A DNA stretch of 64,000 nucleotides from Apoda limacodes (taxonomy: Eukaryota > Arthropoda > Insecta > Lepidoptera > Limacodidae), in NCBI GenBank assembly GCA_946406115.1, contig OX291544.1, forward strand, positions 29,467,521 through 29,531,520. The letters are read 5' to 3'. The notes beneath the pieces were generated by a model. That model saw only the letters and a program-made list of their open reading frames with translations. It was not told the origin of the DNA and did no database searches. This document shows, piece after piece, positions 34,022-45,080 of the stretch. The number at the start of each line of letters is the position of its first letter. Within the stretch, counting starts at the first letter, position 1. The translations under genes were made by a program, and so were the position numbers.

Positions 34022-34312
34022 TACATTTGGTTAAGATTTGGAAGAAGAAAGTGGGGAATACGATACCCCGAATTTGGTGATTACGACTACGTAAAACAGC
34101 CCGAGGCGCAGTTGTCGCTATCGCACATCCGTATCTTGGACCGGATCCTCGAGCGACAGCAAATGTTTATCAAATACTTATTTCTGCATTTGCTTGGTTA
34201 TGATATTTCCTTTTATTTGTGCCGTTTTAAAAAAATCAAGACGGAACCCTTCTCTTATTTCGACGATAGATTTTTTCATTATATATATTATATTATATAT
34301 AATCTCTCATAA
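34022..34312 (+). CDS. Exon-like block with RFGRR motif (possible host peptide-precursor exon)
   Basis: An open frame begins directly after a splice-acceptor-like 'taatttttag' (AG at 34,020-34,021) and runs to TAA at 34,310. Its first ~47 codons are clearly richer in G and C than the surrounding AT-rich DNA, especially at third positions (about 34,055-34,160), a coding signature. The encoded start YIWLRFGRRKWGIRYPEF contains R-F-G-R-R. A Gly followed by two basic residues is the amidation/cleavage site of RFamide-type neuropeptide precursors. DYDYVKQPEAQLSLSHIRIL and DRILERQQ follow. From about 34,220 the DNA resembles a repeat ('gccgttttaaaaaaatca', also near 33,568), so the true exon probably ends before that. 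I do not recognise the gene. It could also be a pseudogene or chance. Confidence 0.35.
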   Translation, partial: YIWLRFGRRKWGIRYPEFGDYDYVKQPEAQLSLSHIRILDRILERQQMFIKYLFLHLLGYDISFYLCRFKKIKTEPFSYFDDRFFHYIYYIIYNLS

Positions 34313-34319
34313 CGGACTA

Positions 34320-35711
34320 TGGCAGTTTTGTTACAACGTATTGTCTGCCGGCGTCGATTAACTAGTTTTTTATTAAATTTTCTTATATATAACAAAAATA
34401 TAGAAATAGATTTGGAACTGTTTGTATTAAAATTAACCATAAATCGCTATATCTCTTTAATTTTAACTCCTATTGAACGAATTCATCTTAATTTGGTAGG
34501 GTAATAATTTTCAGTTAAGTTTTTCAGCTAACTTCACACAGGTGAAACTTTTTTGGCTGCCTCCAGCACCGGTAGTTTCCCTGTAAATAGTTTAATGTAT
34601 AATAATATTAAATAATGTACTATAAAAACGTATATTAAATAAAACTTACCTACCACAGTTCGACTTAGTACTTTTCGTTACTATGAAAACTTATTGTTCA
34701 TCGTATTACAAACTGTTCTATTTAAATATACGATGTAATCTTTTTTAAATAGGCAGCTCCTACATTGCATATTTACTGAGCAAACAACATTCATATTTTT
34801 CAGTGTTATTTTAAAGTAGAAAAAGAAAATTAGTAAATTTTTATATCAGCGATCTATAATCGAACAATTTGTGCTCCCAACTACGTATCCTTTGAACCAA
34901 TGTAAGTGAGATCAAAATTCAATCTGAAATGTAGTAGAAGTGATCTCGGTAACGAAGCGGTTGTAGAAATCGAATCCTAGAGCTCATTTGTGCAGATGGA
35001 GCTAAAGTCGTGCAGGTGAGAGCTTTAGGATCGCAGACATTTAAATTGGATTCCCTCTTGCTGGATCAAGTGAAGTAGGTACTGGTTTCGTTGACTTGGT
35101 TCGCAATGCGATTGTCTGACTGTCTTGTACTCAGCTAGATGCAGTAAAAAAAGTTTGTGAAATTTAATGCTAGAAGGCCTACTACGTATTGAAAATTCAA
35201 ATAAACTGTGCCAATATTTTTTCTTATCCTTCGATATTTCGTTAAGCTAATGAAGTTTATAACTGTATTTTTCTTTTTTCGTTGAATATAACATTTATTA
35301 AATAAAAAAAAATACATAGTAATCTACAAGCTATAAGAATTAGTAACTTTTGTATTCTCCCAGTTGTAACCTTATTACTTCTGCATTTTATCAAAACACT
35401 TTAAAAATGTATATACCACCAATAAATAAATGTACAAAAGCAATAAAGAATAATTTTATTTTTGTACTTTTTTAAAATTATGTTTTTAATATTTATAATA
35501 AAAAAGCATTTTATTCGAGTTTGATGTTTACGTGCGGGTAATACGGCTAATAGGATAGAGCTCTTAAGATCGTTGACAACTGGACAACCCTTAATTCTGT
35601 AAACACCCATTCAAAATCGAATTTATCATATTTTTCCCGGAGAAATTATATAGAGTAGGTATACCTATGTATATATACACGCCTAATACGGCCGGAAAAA
35701 ATTGCGTGACT
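34320..35711. other. AT-rich, no gene identified
   Basis: 34,860-35,120 is less AT-rich and contains a donor-like 'ccaatgtaagtgag' at about 34,896-34,909, but no convincing exon. The remaining short frames are not supported. Confidence 0.45.
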
Positions 35712-38700
35712 ATCTTTTTTCTCTTGAGTTATTTTGGTGTATTAAGTTACAAATTACGTGTGCCGTTTCAACCAATGTACAAGACATATTACACTATTGA
35801 AGCATACAAAGAGACACAGTCCCACGTACGATAGGCCCTAGCACATGACCGCACGTTGTGAATCTCGATTTTCTCGGTTTTTTGTCGGTATAAAATTCAA
35901 ATATTTATTTAGAACTATGAAATTAGCAAATTCGCTTGGTCATAATAATATATATTTCATGAAATAAGAATCAAAATAATATAACCCTGGGTTGTCCAAA
36001 CAATTCAATTTAATTTATTTATTTAATGAATAAAATTAAAATAAAAACGAAATATTTATTAAATGAATAGAAAAGCCTAACAATAGAGTGTGCCAAAAAA
36101 ATTTTTTATTATTTTAATAGCCTAATTATTATTATATTAATTAGCAAATTTACTTAATTTAGGTTTGAACTACAACATATATTTTATTCACGTCAAAAAG
36201 TGTACTCAGTACTGTAACAAAATTAATCAAATTCTTGCAAACTTAACTCGTTTGCGTAAACTATAACCTAAAATTAAAAGCAATAACAAAAAGAATCTTT
36301 CGTTTGTCGCGCAACAAACACAATGTAATGTATAAAAGTTTTGTACAAAGGAAAGGAAGAAAGCCAGTGTCTGTGTAAGTTGTTGGTTGCCGCTTACTTG
36401 TTGTCGAACTATATATCGAACTTGCTCGTCTGCGTTCGCCAACTTAAAGATTTTAGCCAAGATAAATAGAATTACAGTGACGTAGACGATAGCTGAAGTC
36501 TAAGTTATAATATCAAAGAATAAAGAATGGTTATATTAAATGTTACTGAAGTACCTACAGGTAACTACGTTTTCTTAATTATAGACATAGAGAACTGGAC
36601 AGCGCTTTCCTAGCCAGATGTGTCTCCTTGGTTCCTTTTTGGATGGTTAATTTTGTAAGTCTATTGCACAGGTCATAGAACAGATGACAGAACACGAAGT
36701 AAATGGTAATAACAAATAATTGTCGGAATTATAGTTATTAATATCTTTATAGGCATTTAAAAAAATTACTGCCTATATATCTGCGAGCAAGTAATTAAAA
36801 TAAATATCTCAGATTGGACTTGAAATTACTTTCAGGCAATTTGTCGTGAAAAAGTAGCGTGCGGTGTAATGGAAGGGCCCTTCTGTAGTAAAACCGCAAA
36901 TCGATGGAGAGTTTAGCCGTTTGGCACACAGGTACTTTAGGGCAAAACAATAATTTTGAGCCGCAGTTCCTCAAAATATTTCCCTTTGGAGGGGGGTTAT
37001 GGTGTCATCAATTTTTTGTATGGGATTTAAAAAAATATTTTTCAGAAACCCATCGTGTGGGGTATCAAATGAAAGGGCTTGATGAGCCGGTTTAAAGATA
37101 TACCACACTATTACTTTTGGGCTACTTTGTTTCTTAAAATCCAAAAAGTATTTTCAAAACATACCAAGTTTGGGCCCCTCCAGGTAGAAGACGGCTCAGT
37201 ATTTTTGTCTAATATATACCTTAAATGATAGTTTATATCCTCAGTTTTAACCCCCTGATAGCAATTTGGAAAATATTAAAATTTCATATTTTTTTTGATT
37301 TTTTAAATACACTTAAATAACACCAGTAAACAGAAGCAGCAGGGTACAGTACAGTTCCACATTAGTCTCATAAAGATCTGAAGTTTCAGGAATCGTTTCA
37401 CATTTCAATATTCAAAAATTTAAAAAAATTAATTAAAACAAGTTAAAAATACAGTGTTCAACACTCGGGTGCAAGTTCGTGTGCCTAAATATTTCGGTTG
37501 TAATTAATTGCTTGCATCCCCTGTTTAATCTTTTTGAAATGGAATTCCTGGTTATAACTTAGGTGCCTTCTTATATTGTAAAAAAAACTTTCTTAGTTAT
37601 AGAAATGGAGTCTTAAAATGGAGCTTAAAATTTATAAGTGAGGTTACTAACGGAGAATGGGATGTCATATGAACGGGCTTTGTTTACAAATTCCAATATT
37701 ATTAAAAAAACATTTATCACTTTACCCTTCATCGTCATTTGACGACCCAAAAGAGCTATCAAGAAACCTAACTTGTGTTAACAAAGCTTAGCGGAATCAA
37801 ATTTTTCAAAATGATCGCGTTTAATTACTTAATTTAATAAAATAAACCAAGTTATTAAACGTGAATATCGACATTTAAGCTAGGTTGCACCAGACTTTAT
37901 AACGGTCAAGGCATCGCCATAGCGAAAGGAGGACCATATGGAGAGGACGCGCTGAGTGTTTTAGCGAGTTAATATCATTCCCTATTAGAGTAGGGAAATA
38001 CTCTCCCAAGAGAGGGCCAGCTGAATCTTAGCGGGCTGAAGCCGTGATAGTATTATATAATCTGTGCCGTGGGTGTAACGGAAGAAAGCGAAAGTTCCCT
38101 ATACCCGCCTGCCTAGGGCACCCCAGAGGGATACCTGTGGTTTTCAGAAAACATGAACAAGAATAAAAGCGTGTTACATTTGACAATAGGAGTTAAAAAG
38201 AGAGAGAGTGTATATCACGCTTTTAAGTTTAGTTTGACAAATAGACACCCAATGTTTGGTGAAAAGTAAGAAATGTAGAAAATAGTTTACTTCCTAACTT
38301 AACCTACTCCGAGTTCTGTAATCTGTTCTATGAACTACGCAATAGCCTCACAAAACTAACCATCTTTTAGAAAGAGACGACGGAGTCACGTCACGCTAGG
38401 AAATGCGCAGTCCAGTTCTCTATGTCTATTGTTAAAAAACATAGAAAGTACTAAAAAACATACATTAAAAACATAGAAATACTTGTGCTTCAGTTGACAT
38501 TTCATATTACCATTCTTTATTCTTTGATATAACTTAGACATCGTAACTGACTCAACAGCTATCGTCTTCGTCACTCCAATTCTATCTATTTTGGCTAAAT
38601 TCTTTAACTTGGCGAACGAGGACGAGCAAGTTTGATAAGTTCGACAACAAGTAGGCGGCAACCAACAACTTACACAGACATTGGCTTTCTTCCTTTATTT

Positions 38701-38830
38701 TGTACAAAACTTTTATACATTACATTGTGTTTGTTGCGCGACAAACGAAAGATTCTTTTAGTTATTGCATTTAATTTAAACTTTATTTGTAATTGAATAC
38801 ATCAAAATAACTCGAGAGATAACAGATAAG
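35712..38830. repeat. Large inverted-repeat structure, ~0.5-kb arms
   Basis: The right arm (about 38,290-38,830, minus) matches 36,230-36,690 (plus) over nearly its whole length, and 35,715-35,760 ('ctcttgagttattttggtgtatt') again at 38,790-38,830. The order fits a foldback-like or long-TIR element with a ~1.6-kb interior. 35,770-35,955 on the left is a separate insertion of the 30.4-kb repeat. No transposase-like frame is visible in the interior. Short minus-strand frames at 36,227-36,460 and 38,386-38,661 lie in the arms and are not conserved with each other. Confidence 0.6.
37440..38410 (+). repeat. Dispersed repeat, copy 1 (partner 40,890-41,740)
   Basis: It shares in order 'aatacagtgttcaac', 'gatgtcatatgaacgggctttg', 'aagagctatcaaga', 'ggtcaaggcatcgccatag', 'tatggagaggacgcgc', 'cagctgaatcttagcg' and 'agaaatgtagaaaatagttt' with 40,890-41,740. 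The first half also recurs at 46,120-46,690. The part at 37,895-38,160 is unusually GC-rich for this window. Confidence 0.8.
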
Positions 38831-39899
38831 TTATTAAGCCTTTGAAATTTATTAAGAAGCTCTTCAATGGCATCTACATTGCAAACATCTACATAGTCGA
38901 GAAGGAGAAATAGAAGAGTATAGGACAGCATAATTTTAGTTTTAATATGTAGGAAGTTCTGGACACGTTTAAATTAGTAGAAAGCTGTATATACTTTCTT
39001 CATTTACATGAGGATTCTAAGTTAAATTACGATCCACTAGTAATCCAATCCTTGTATTCAATGGGAGTGCCATCGTCATCGCCACAAAAAAGCTGGAGAA
39101 TGGCTGCGTAGGGATAGTAGAGAGAAGAAATTTTAATGTGAGAGTATTAATGAAGATAGAAAATAGGAGAGATAAAAGGACCCCACTGAGGTACAGCAGA
39201 TAAAGAACATCAATCAGAGATGTTCTCATCAAGACGTTTACACTGCTGACTGTAACGTTTCCCTTTCGTACTATAGTATGATAAAATTCTTATAAAACTT
39301 AATAAAAATAGCAAATTTACAAAATTAAAAAAATTAATTACAATAGGATAAGAAAAGCAACTTTTTCTAAGTACTTGGCTTTATTCTCGCTATTTAAGTT
39401 GTGAACATGGAGGTTACCTGAGTACTGAGCGAACTCATGGTAAGATTGTTACCCAATTTGACAGTCCTTTTTCAATTCACTTTTATTTTGTTACACTTCC
39501 TACTTAATAATCACATTTATGTATATTTGTAATTACATTAAAGGAGTGTTATGGGTTATTATGTGTGATTGTCTTTAATGTTATAAATTATATATTTATA
39601 ATAAACAATCAAGAATACAACAAGATTAAGTAATAGACATGATTTTCAACGTAGGATAAATACCTTACACGGCCATTTAAAAGTAAGTTAGTGAAAGTGA
39701 AAACCTAAATCCCTACGACCCTGTATCTCTGGTCAACCATTCTCGCCTCCCGAAGACCTCAGACACTAAATGATGTTAAGCGTGTCAACAAGCCGTCCTA
39801 TCCATACTACGCCCCCTGGTTTTCTAAACTCTGAGCTTCAAACCATCGATCAAATTTCCAGATCATCTCATAGGTATCGCACCGGGACAGACATAATGG
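38831..39899. other. AT-rich, no gene
   Basis: No supported gene. 39,840-39,900 ('ccagatcatctcataggtat', 'caccgggacagacataatgg') has a diverged relative near 58,050-58,105, so it is repeat-derived. Confidence 0.5.
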
Positions 39900-40075
39900 T
39901 GTGACCTTACACTGACACTAGCGACCAAACTAACAAGGTCAGAATGTTAGAAAGGTTTGTTGCACTATAACGTGTTTTTGCTGTAGGAGGATAAACCATT
40001 CAAAAAATCAATGATTCACCAGATCTAACGTCACATTTCGCAATACACCACAAACATTTAGCATCTATATCGCAA

Positions 40076-40159
40076 GACTCGTTAGCTCAGTAGGTTAGAG
40101 CGCCGATATAAAATTAATAGATACCATCGGAGGACGGAGGTTCAAATCCTTCACGAGTT
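40076..40159 (+). tRNA. tRNA-like unit B, enlarged anticodon loop
   Basis: It folds as a tRNA: acceptor GACTCGT with ACGAGTT, D-arm GCTC/GAGC with loop AGTAGGTTA, anticodon stem CCGAT/ATCGG, T-arm GGAGG/CCTTC with loop TTCAAAT. The anticodon loop has 18 nt in place of 7, an excess of 11 that could be an intron or a disruption. A and B boxes are present and T5 follows at 40,163-40,167. Total 84 nt. If position 33 is the T in the loop, the anticodon would read AAA. No CCA is encoded, as expected for a nuclear gene. Confidence 0.5.
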
Positions 40160-40473
40160 AGACTTTTTATACTTTTATGGTGCCATAAGTTCAAAATCTA
40201 AAAAACCGACTACTGAAAAATCATGTTCTAAATAGTATGAAACAAGAAAATATTTTTAGTGTGTAATGAATTAAAAATAGATTATTTACAATTGTATTAA
40301 ATATGAGAAATGGACACTCAACTTCACCTATTGTATTATTCAATACTTATATTAATAACTAAACAAAAACAACTAATTAAATTATTTGTGATCGCATTAA
40401 TTTACAATGTATTGATATGTAAGTACCTACAAAACAAATGGTTATCATTGTGTAATTTTAACATTGAATTTTA

Positions 40474-40752
40474 GGGTTCCGTTCCCCAAGGGTAACAAAC
40501 GGGACCCTATTATTAAGAAACCGCTGTCCGTCCGTACGTTTGTCACCATGCTGCATCTCATGAACCGTGATAGAAGGATAGTTGAAATTTACACTGAAGA
40601 TGTATTTCTGTTGCCGCTATAGCAACAAATACTTAAAAAAAGAACAAAATAAATATTAAAGGGGTTCCCATTCAACAAACGTGATTTTTTTGCTGTTTTT
40701 ATAGCTAATGGTTCGGAACCCGTCGTGCTCGAGTCCGACTCGCACTTGTTTT
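40474..40752 (+). repeat. Common lepidopteran repeat
   Basis: It begins 'gggttccgttccccaagggt', contains 'ctgtccgtccgt', 'tctcatgaaccgtgatag' and 'caacaaacgtgattttttt', and ends 'gagtccgactcgcacttg'. This string set is familiar from many lepidopteran genomes and is the main taxonomic clue here. Confidence 0.85.
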
Positions 40753-41744
40753 TATGATTGGTAAGTTTATACAGTGCAACAAACTTTTACCTCAAATATC
40801 AAAAAGGATAAGTATGTAGGTATTTGAAAATGCATGACGATTTCACTAAGTGGCGAATAAATTATTTAGGAATTCCTTTTGTTTCCTCTGGTTTCGTCGC
40901 ATAGGTGGTAAAAATACAGTGTTCAACTCGGGTGCAAGTGGTCTATTTATCTCGCTTCACTCGTCTGTGTGCCTAAATAATTCGGGTATTATTGATTGCT
41001 TACATCCCATGTTTAATCTGTCATATGAACGGGCTTTGTTTACAAATTCCAATATAATTGAAAAAAAAAACAGTTATCACTTTACCCTTCATCATTATTT
41101 GACAACCTAAAAGAGCTCTCAAGAAGCCTATGTAACTTCGTTACAAAACCGTGTTAACAAAGCTTAGAGCAATCAAATTTTTCCAAATTATCGCGTTTAT
41201 ATACTTAATTATATTAAAATAAACCAAGTTATTAAACGTGTATTTCGATATTTAAGGTACTTACGGTCAAGGCATCGCCATAGAGAAAGGAGGCCCATAT
41301 GGAGAGGACGCGCCGAGTTATTTAGCGAGTTAAACTTATTCCCTGTGAAAGTTAGGCCAGCTGAATCTTAGCGAGCTGAAGCCGTGGGTGTTACGGAAGA
41401 ATGCGAAAGTGTCCCCGTGCCCGCCTGCATAAGGCATTCCAGAAGTACACCTCCAGTTTTTTAGAAAACATAAATAAGAATGAAAGCGTGCATTTGACAG
41501 TGGGAGATTAAAAAGGAGAGTGTAACGCGCTTTTATTCTGGTTTTAGAATCAGTTTGACAATAGAAACTCAATGTTCGCTCAAAGGTTAGAATGTAGAAA
41601 ATAGTTTACTTCATAACTTACCCTACTTCGAGTTTTGTAATCTGTTCTATAAACTGCGCAATGGCCCAAAAAATTAACCACCTTTTAGAAAGGAACGAAG
41701 GAGACACATCTGGCCAGGAAATGCGCTGTCCAAATCAATAAATA

Positions 41745-41900
41745 AATCAAATCAAACTTTATTCAAATAGGTAAGAACACTTTTGAATCGTCAATACAAT
41801 GTATACAATATTAATTTCTGCCAGAAAGAGCTAGCAAGAAGTTCTATTTAAAGTAATAATACAATACTTTGATAATTAGCTAAAGAACACTTATTAGGTA
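41745..41900 (-). repeat. Non-LTR 3' tail (CR1-like), fragment
   Basis: 'aatcaaactttattcaaata' and 'cacttttgaatcgtcaa' are the reverse of the 3' end of a common lepidopteran CR1-like element whose tail repeats TTTGACTTTGA. A second copy is at 44,465-44,640. Confidence 0.6.
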
Positions 41901-41975
41901 ATAAAAATAAGTTAGTAAGCTACTAAAAACAAAGTCAAACATGTCAAGTATTATTTTTTTGTTTTTATGTAGCAT

Positions 41976-41991
41976 GGGGGGGGGGGGGGGG
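41976..41991 (+). repeat. G16 homopolymer
   Basis: Sixteen consecutive G's, flanked by 'agcat' and 'caccatgc', so that GCATGG/CCATGC-like arms could pair around the run. The length of such a run is prone to sequencing error. Confidence 0.9.
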
Positions 41992-42159
41992 CACCATGCG
42001 AAGCGTCAAATATCGTCAATCGAGTGAAGGAATTCAGATATTTAAGAGTATTCCGATATTTAATAGTACTAGTGGCATTAGCGCCATCATAATTATATTT
42101 TTGCTTAATTATATATACATACTTAAAACAATCCATACTATCCATGAATATAATATAAT

Positions 42160-42860
42160 AATAAATATTATTAATGCGAAAGTAAATCTGTCTGTTACCT
42201 CTTCATGCTGAAACAGCTGTACCGATCAAGATGAAATTTGGCATGCAGATAGTTTGAGTCCTGGAAAAGGATATAAGCTACTTGAAAACGTTAAGTCTTT
42301 TCCGTTCGTTTTCTTTTCCATAATTGCGGTGTTGCCGTTGAAATCCTACACCGATGACCGAGTACTAAGAATACAAAGAAGTTTGTAAGAGCAGACCAGG
42401 CTCCACAGCGGCACCCGTTCACAAGTATGGCACATGAATCAGCCATGGCTTCGCTCAACCATGTTTTAGGGAACGTAACGACCCGACGCACATGCCACCA
42501 CCGCAGAGACACTTTGAGAGAGCATGACACACTCCAATAAAACTTCAATTGTACTAGTTTTATGACAATTTACAATTTGAATAAAAAAAATGACTTTGAC
42601 TTTGATGAAATTTGGCATGAAGAAATTTTGAGTCCCGAGAAAGGACACAGGCTACTTGAAAATTGAGAAATTGCCGTCGACGATAACCGAATTTAGGGCG
42701 GGTGGAACCCCGGGCAAAATTAGCATGGCGATAGTTTGAGTCCCGAGAAAGGACAAAGGCTACTTTAAAACGTCAAGTTTGAGTCGATGTTTTTTTTCTA
42801 TATTATAGGAGTTGCCGTTGAAATCCTACACCGACAACCGAATTTAGTTCGACTAGCTTT
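42160..42860 (+). repeat. 'atgcgaaagtaa' repeats with an inserted retroposed 3' end
   Basis: Three partial units share 'atagtttgagtcccgagaaaggac' and 'gttgccgttgaaatcctaca' (42,175-42,357; 42,603-42,720; 42,722-42,860). Between the first two, 42,358-42,602 is a foreign block that ends 'aataaaaaaaatgactttgac', a non-LTR style poly(A) and TGACTT tail. The minus-strand frames here are shadows of that block. Confidence 0.65.
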
Positions 42861-42949
42861 TGCCTATAAGCTAGTATACTATATCAGTACAAATTAAGTC
42901 TGCCTAAAAAATATTAACGAGAGAATCACGATTGACGGATGTAGTGGGA

Positions 42950-43844
42950 AAGCAGCATTCGTGAATTTCCAAAGCGTTTTTATTACATTCGTCAAAAACA
43001 TGGTTACGGAATTTGTGTTCCGTGTTGAAAACCGGTAATCTTTTTTTCAACTTATACTTATTATGAATGCGAAAGTAACTGCCATTCTGTCTAGTATCTC
43101 TTCCTACTTAAACCGCTTAACTGATTTAGATGAAATTTGGTATGGATATAGTTTCAAACCGGGGAAGGACATAGGATAGTTTGTATCCCGAAAAATTCAA
43201 AAGTTCCCGCGGAAATAACTATAACCGAGCCTAAACGAACTAAAACAAAAGCTTGCTATACCAAATTTGATTAGTATGATTAAGGAGTTAACGGCAGAAT
43301 CCCACGCCGATAACCAAAGACCACGGGTCGGAAGCCCAAATTTAGGGCAGGTAGAGCCGCTGGCAAATGCTATAGTTTCTCATTTTTCTCATTTTACGAA
43401 AACTTGAGTTACTGCGTGCTCTATAGGCTCAGGTTCTTAAATATATATTGTTAGGTAAACATTGGTTCCTAAGCAAATCACTTAAACTTATGGATCCCGT
43501 TATTGAATTTATTTTCAATGACGTATAGTGCAACAAATTGTATTGTATTCAATTCAATACAAAAACATTTATTTGTGAATATGGGTACATAAAAGATATT
43601 ACCATTAAGCATATAAGGAATCACCATATCTATTTAAACATATTAGTACATTCAATTTTTCTACAACTTATCATTTAAATACTCTCTGATTGTGTAGTAA
43701 GTTTTTTCTACTAGGAAACTTTTCTGAACCGACAACGGCGGTCAAAAATCAAAACTACAATCGCCATATTGAAATGGTGTAAACTTACAATGACACTAGC
43801 GACGAAACAAACAAGGTCATAATGTCAGAAAAGTTTGTTGCACT
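42950..43844 (+). repeat. Composite dispersed repeat, copy C, 5' part
   Basis: It is collinear with 18,572-19,630: 'agcattcgtgaatttccaaa', the 'atgcgaaagtaactgccatt' repeat, 'aggtaaacattggttcctaa', 'gcggtcaaaaatcaaaacta' and 'tgacactagcgacgaaacaa'. It breaks at 43,844 ('ttgttgcact') and resumes at 45,081. Confidence 0.85.
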
Positions 43845-45080
43845 CCCAAGTAACATTTTAGCGTTAAGAAAAGCTGCAGTGGACCTTTTATCGGTTCTGC
43901 TTAAATATTAATATATTATAACAGAGAGAGATAGTGTAATAACACCTTTATATCTTCGATTTTGGCGCAAAATTTAGCAGGTAAAGCCTGTATAGACCCT
44001 TTATAGTGGTTCTATATAACCTTTAGTAGAACTGTATAAGAGGTGTTATTAGATCGTCAGTTTTCCGCTCGAACCTTTATTGCACGTTTATAATGGATTT
44101 TATTGAAACTTTTAGTTATGTAAGATATATATAACGGTGTCAAATAGAAGTTGGATCCGTATTTTGATACCTTATTACTCATTTGTAGCGTTTTCGGGGT
44201 CAAAAGTAGATAGTAAAAACTTCTAAAGTCATAAAATTACATTAATTTATAAATATTAAATAGGTGCTACTGTTTATCTACGGACATTGCAACATTTTCA
44301 TCACGAAATATAAGTATTGTTGATTAACAGTGTTCTTGAAGTGTAATATTAATTAAAAGTGCGCTTGCAAGTTTAATGTGATTGTGTATCGTGTTTCTCG
44401 TCTCAATTTTGACGCGCCTTAGAAAAAATATGATTTTATGAAAAAAAAGGAAAACAACTAAAAGTATTCAAAGTCAAAGTCAAAATGTTTTATTCAAATA
44501 AGGATTTAACAATCACTTTTGAATCGTCAAAGTTATGAAATATTATTTTTTGAACCCTCCCACCCTCTCTTGGTGGAGGATTAATAATCTAAAATAGTTT
44601 TTAGACATTCAATTTCAAATGTTGGTCAGTTTTAGTGACTGTATACATAAACTATGTAAAATAATTCGGAAAATTTAGGTACCACGTTATTTAAAAGTGA
44701 TTTTGTATAAATAAATATTTAGTTTTTTTTGACAGTGATTGAAGATGGCGATATTTATCTTAAAGATGCAGACTTTTCTTAAATCTATAACGACACTTGA
44801 AGAACCACAACGCCGGTAGTCAAGAGTATTATGCGATCTTTGGTTGACATAAGAGAGGAACTACGCACTTACCGAAGACATCTACCTGCAGTGGAGAGTA
44901 AAATACCGGTTTTAGCTTTACCTATATACCTTAAGATAAGGGTTCTTAACCAAGTAGTGAAATCCCAAATTTTAGCTCAGTTCAACCTTTAGTGACAACC
45001 GAATCCATTATAAATCAATAGTAGTAGTAGTAATCTAAGCTTCAAAATTACTTGTAACCAACGCTAAATTGTTTGTTGGG
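43845..45080. mobile_element. 1,236-bp DNA-transposon-like insertion
   Basis: It interrupts copy C exactly where copies A and B are continuous ('gttgcactataacgtgtttt' in B). The ends form imperfect inverted repeats: left CCCAAGTAACATTTTAGCGTT; right reversed CCCAACAAACAATTTAGCGTT. The flanking duplication is CT at 43,843-43,844 and 45,081-45,082, though a longer duplication hidden by mutation is possible. It contains a CR1-like tail (44,465-44,640), a smaller inverted pair (aataacacct at 43,941 / aggtgttatt near 44,040) and a short coding-like stretch (44,831-44,992). Superfamily not assigned. Confidence 0.75.
44831..44992 (+). pseudogene. Short coding-like remnant inside the 1.2-kb insertion
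   Basis: A 53-codon frame starts with MRSLVDIREELRTYRRHL and continues PAVESKIPVLALPIYLKIRV, then a stop at 44,990. The pattern of a short helix followed by L-P-I resembles the region before DUF4806-type domains in insect proteins, so it may be a captured or transposon-coded fragment. It is below usual gene size; the assignment is tentative. Confidence 0.2.

Larger units (their letters stand above)
39900..41742 (+). repeat. Composite dispersed repeat, copy B
   Basis: It runs from 'acactgacactagcgaccaa' through tRNA-like unit B (40,076-40,159), a common lepidopteran repeat (40,474-40,752), the 40,840-41,240 block shared with 37.4 and 46.1 kb, and the GC-rich block 41,270-41,460 shared with 37.9 kb. 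Between 40,076 and about 40,510 it is almost identical to copy C (45,192-45,610). Confidence 0.8.

Noticed and set aside
42291..42648. Two minus-strand frames of 85 and 60 codons
   Set aside because: They run across a retroposed 3' end and its flanking repeat in antisense and share no family motif.
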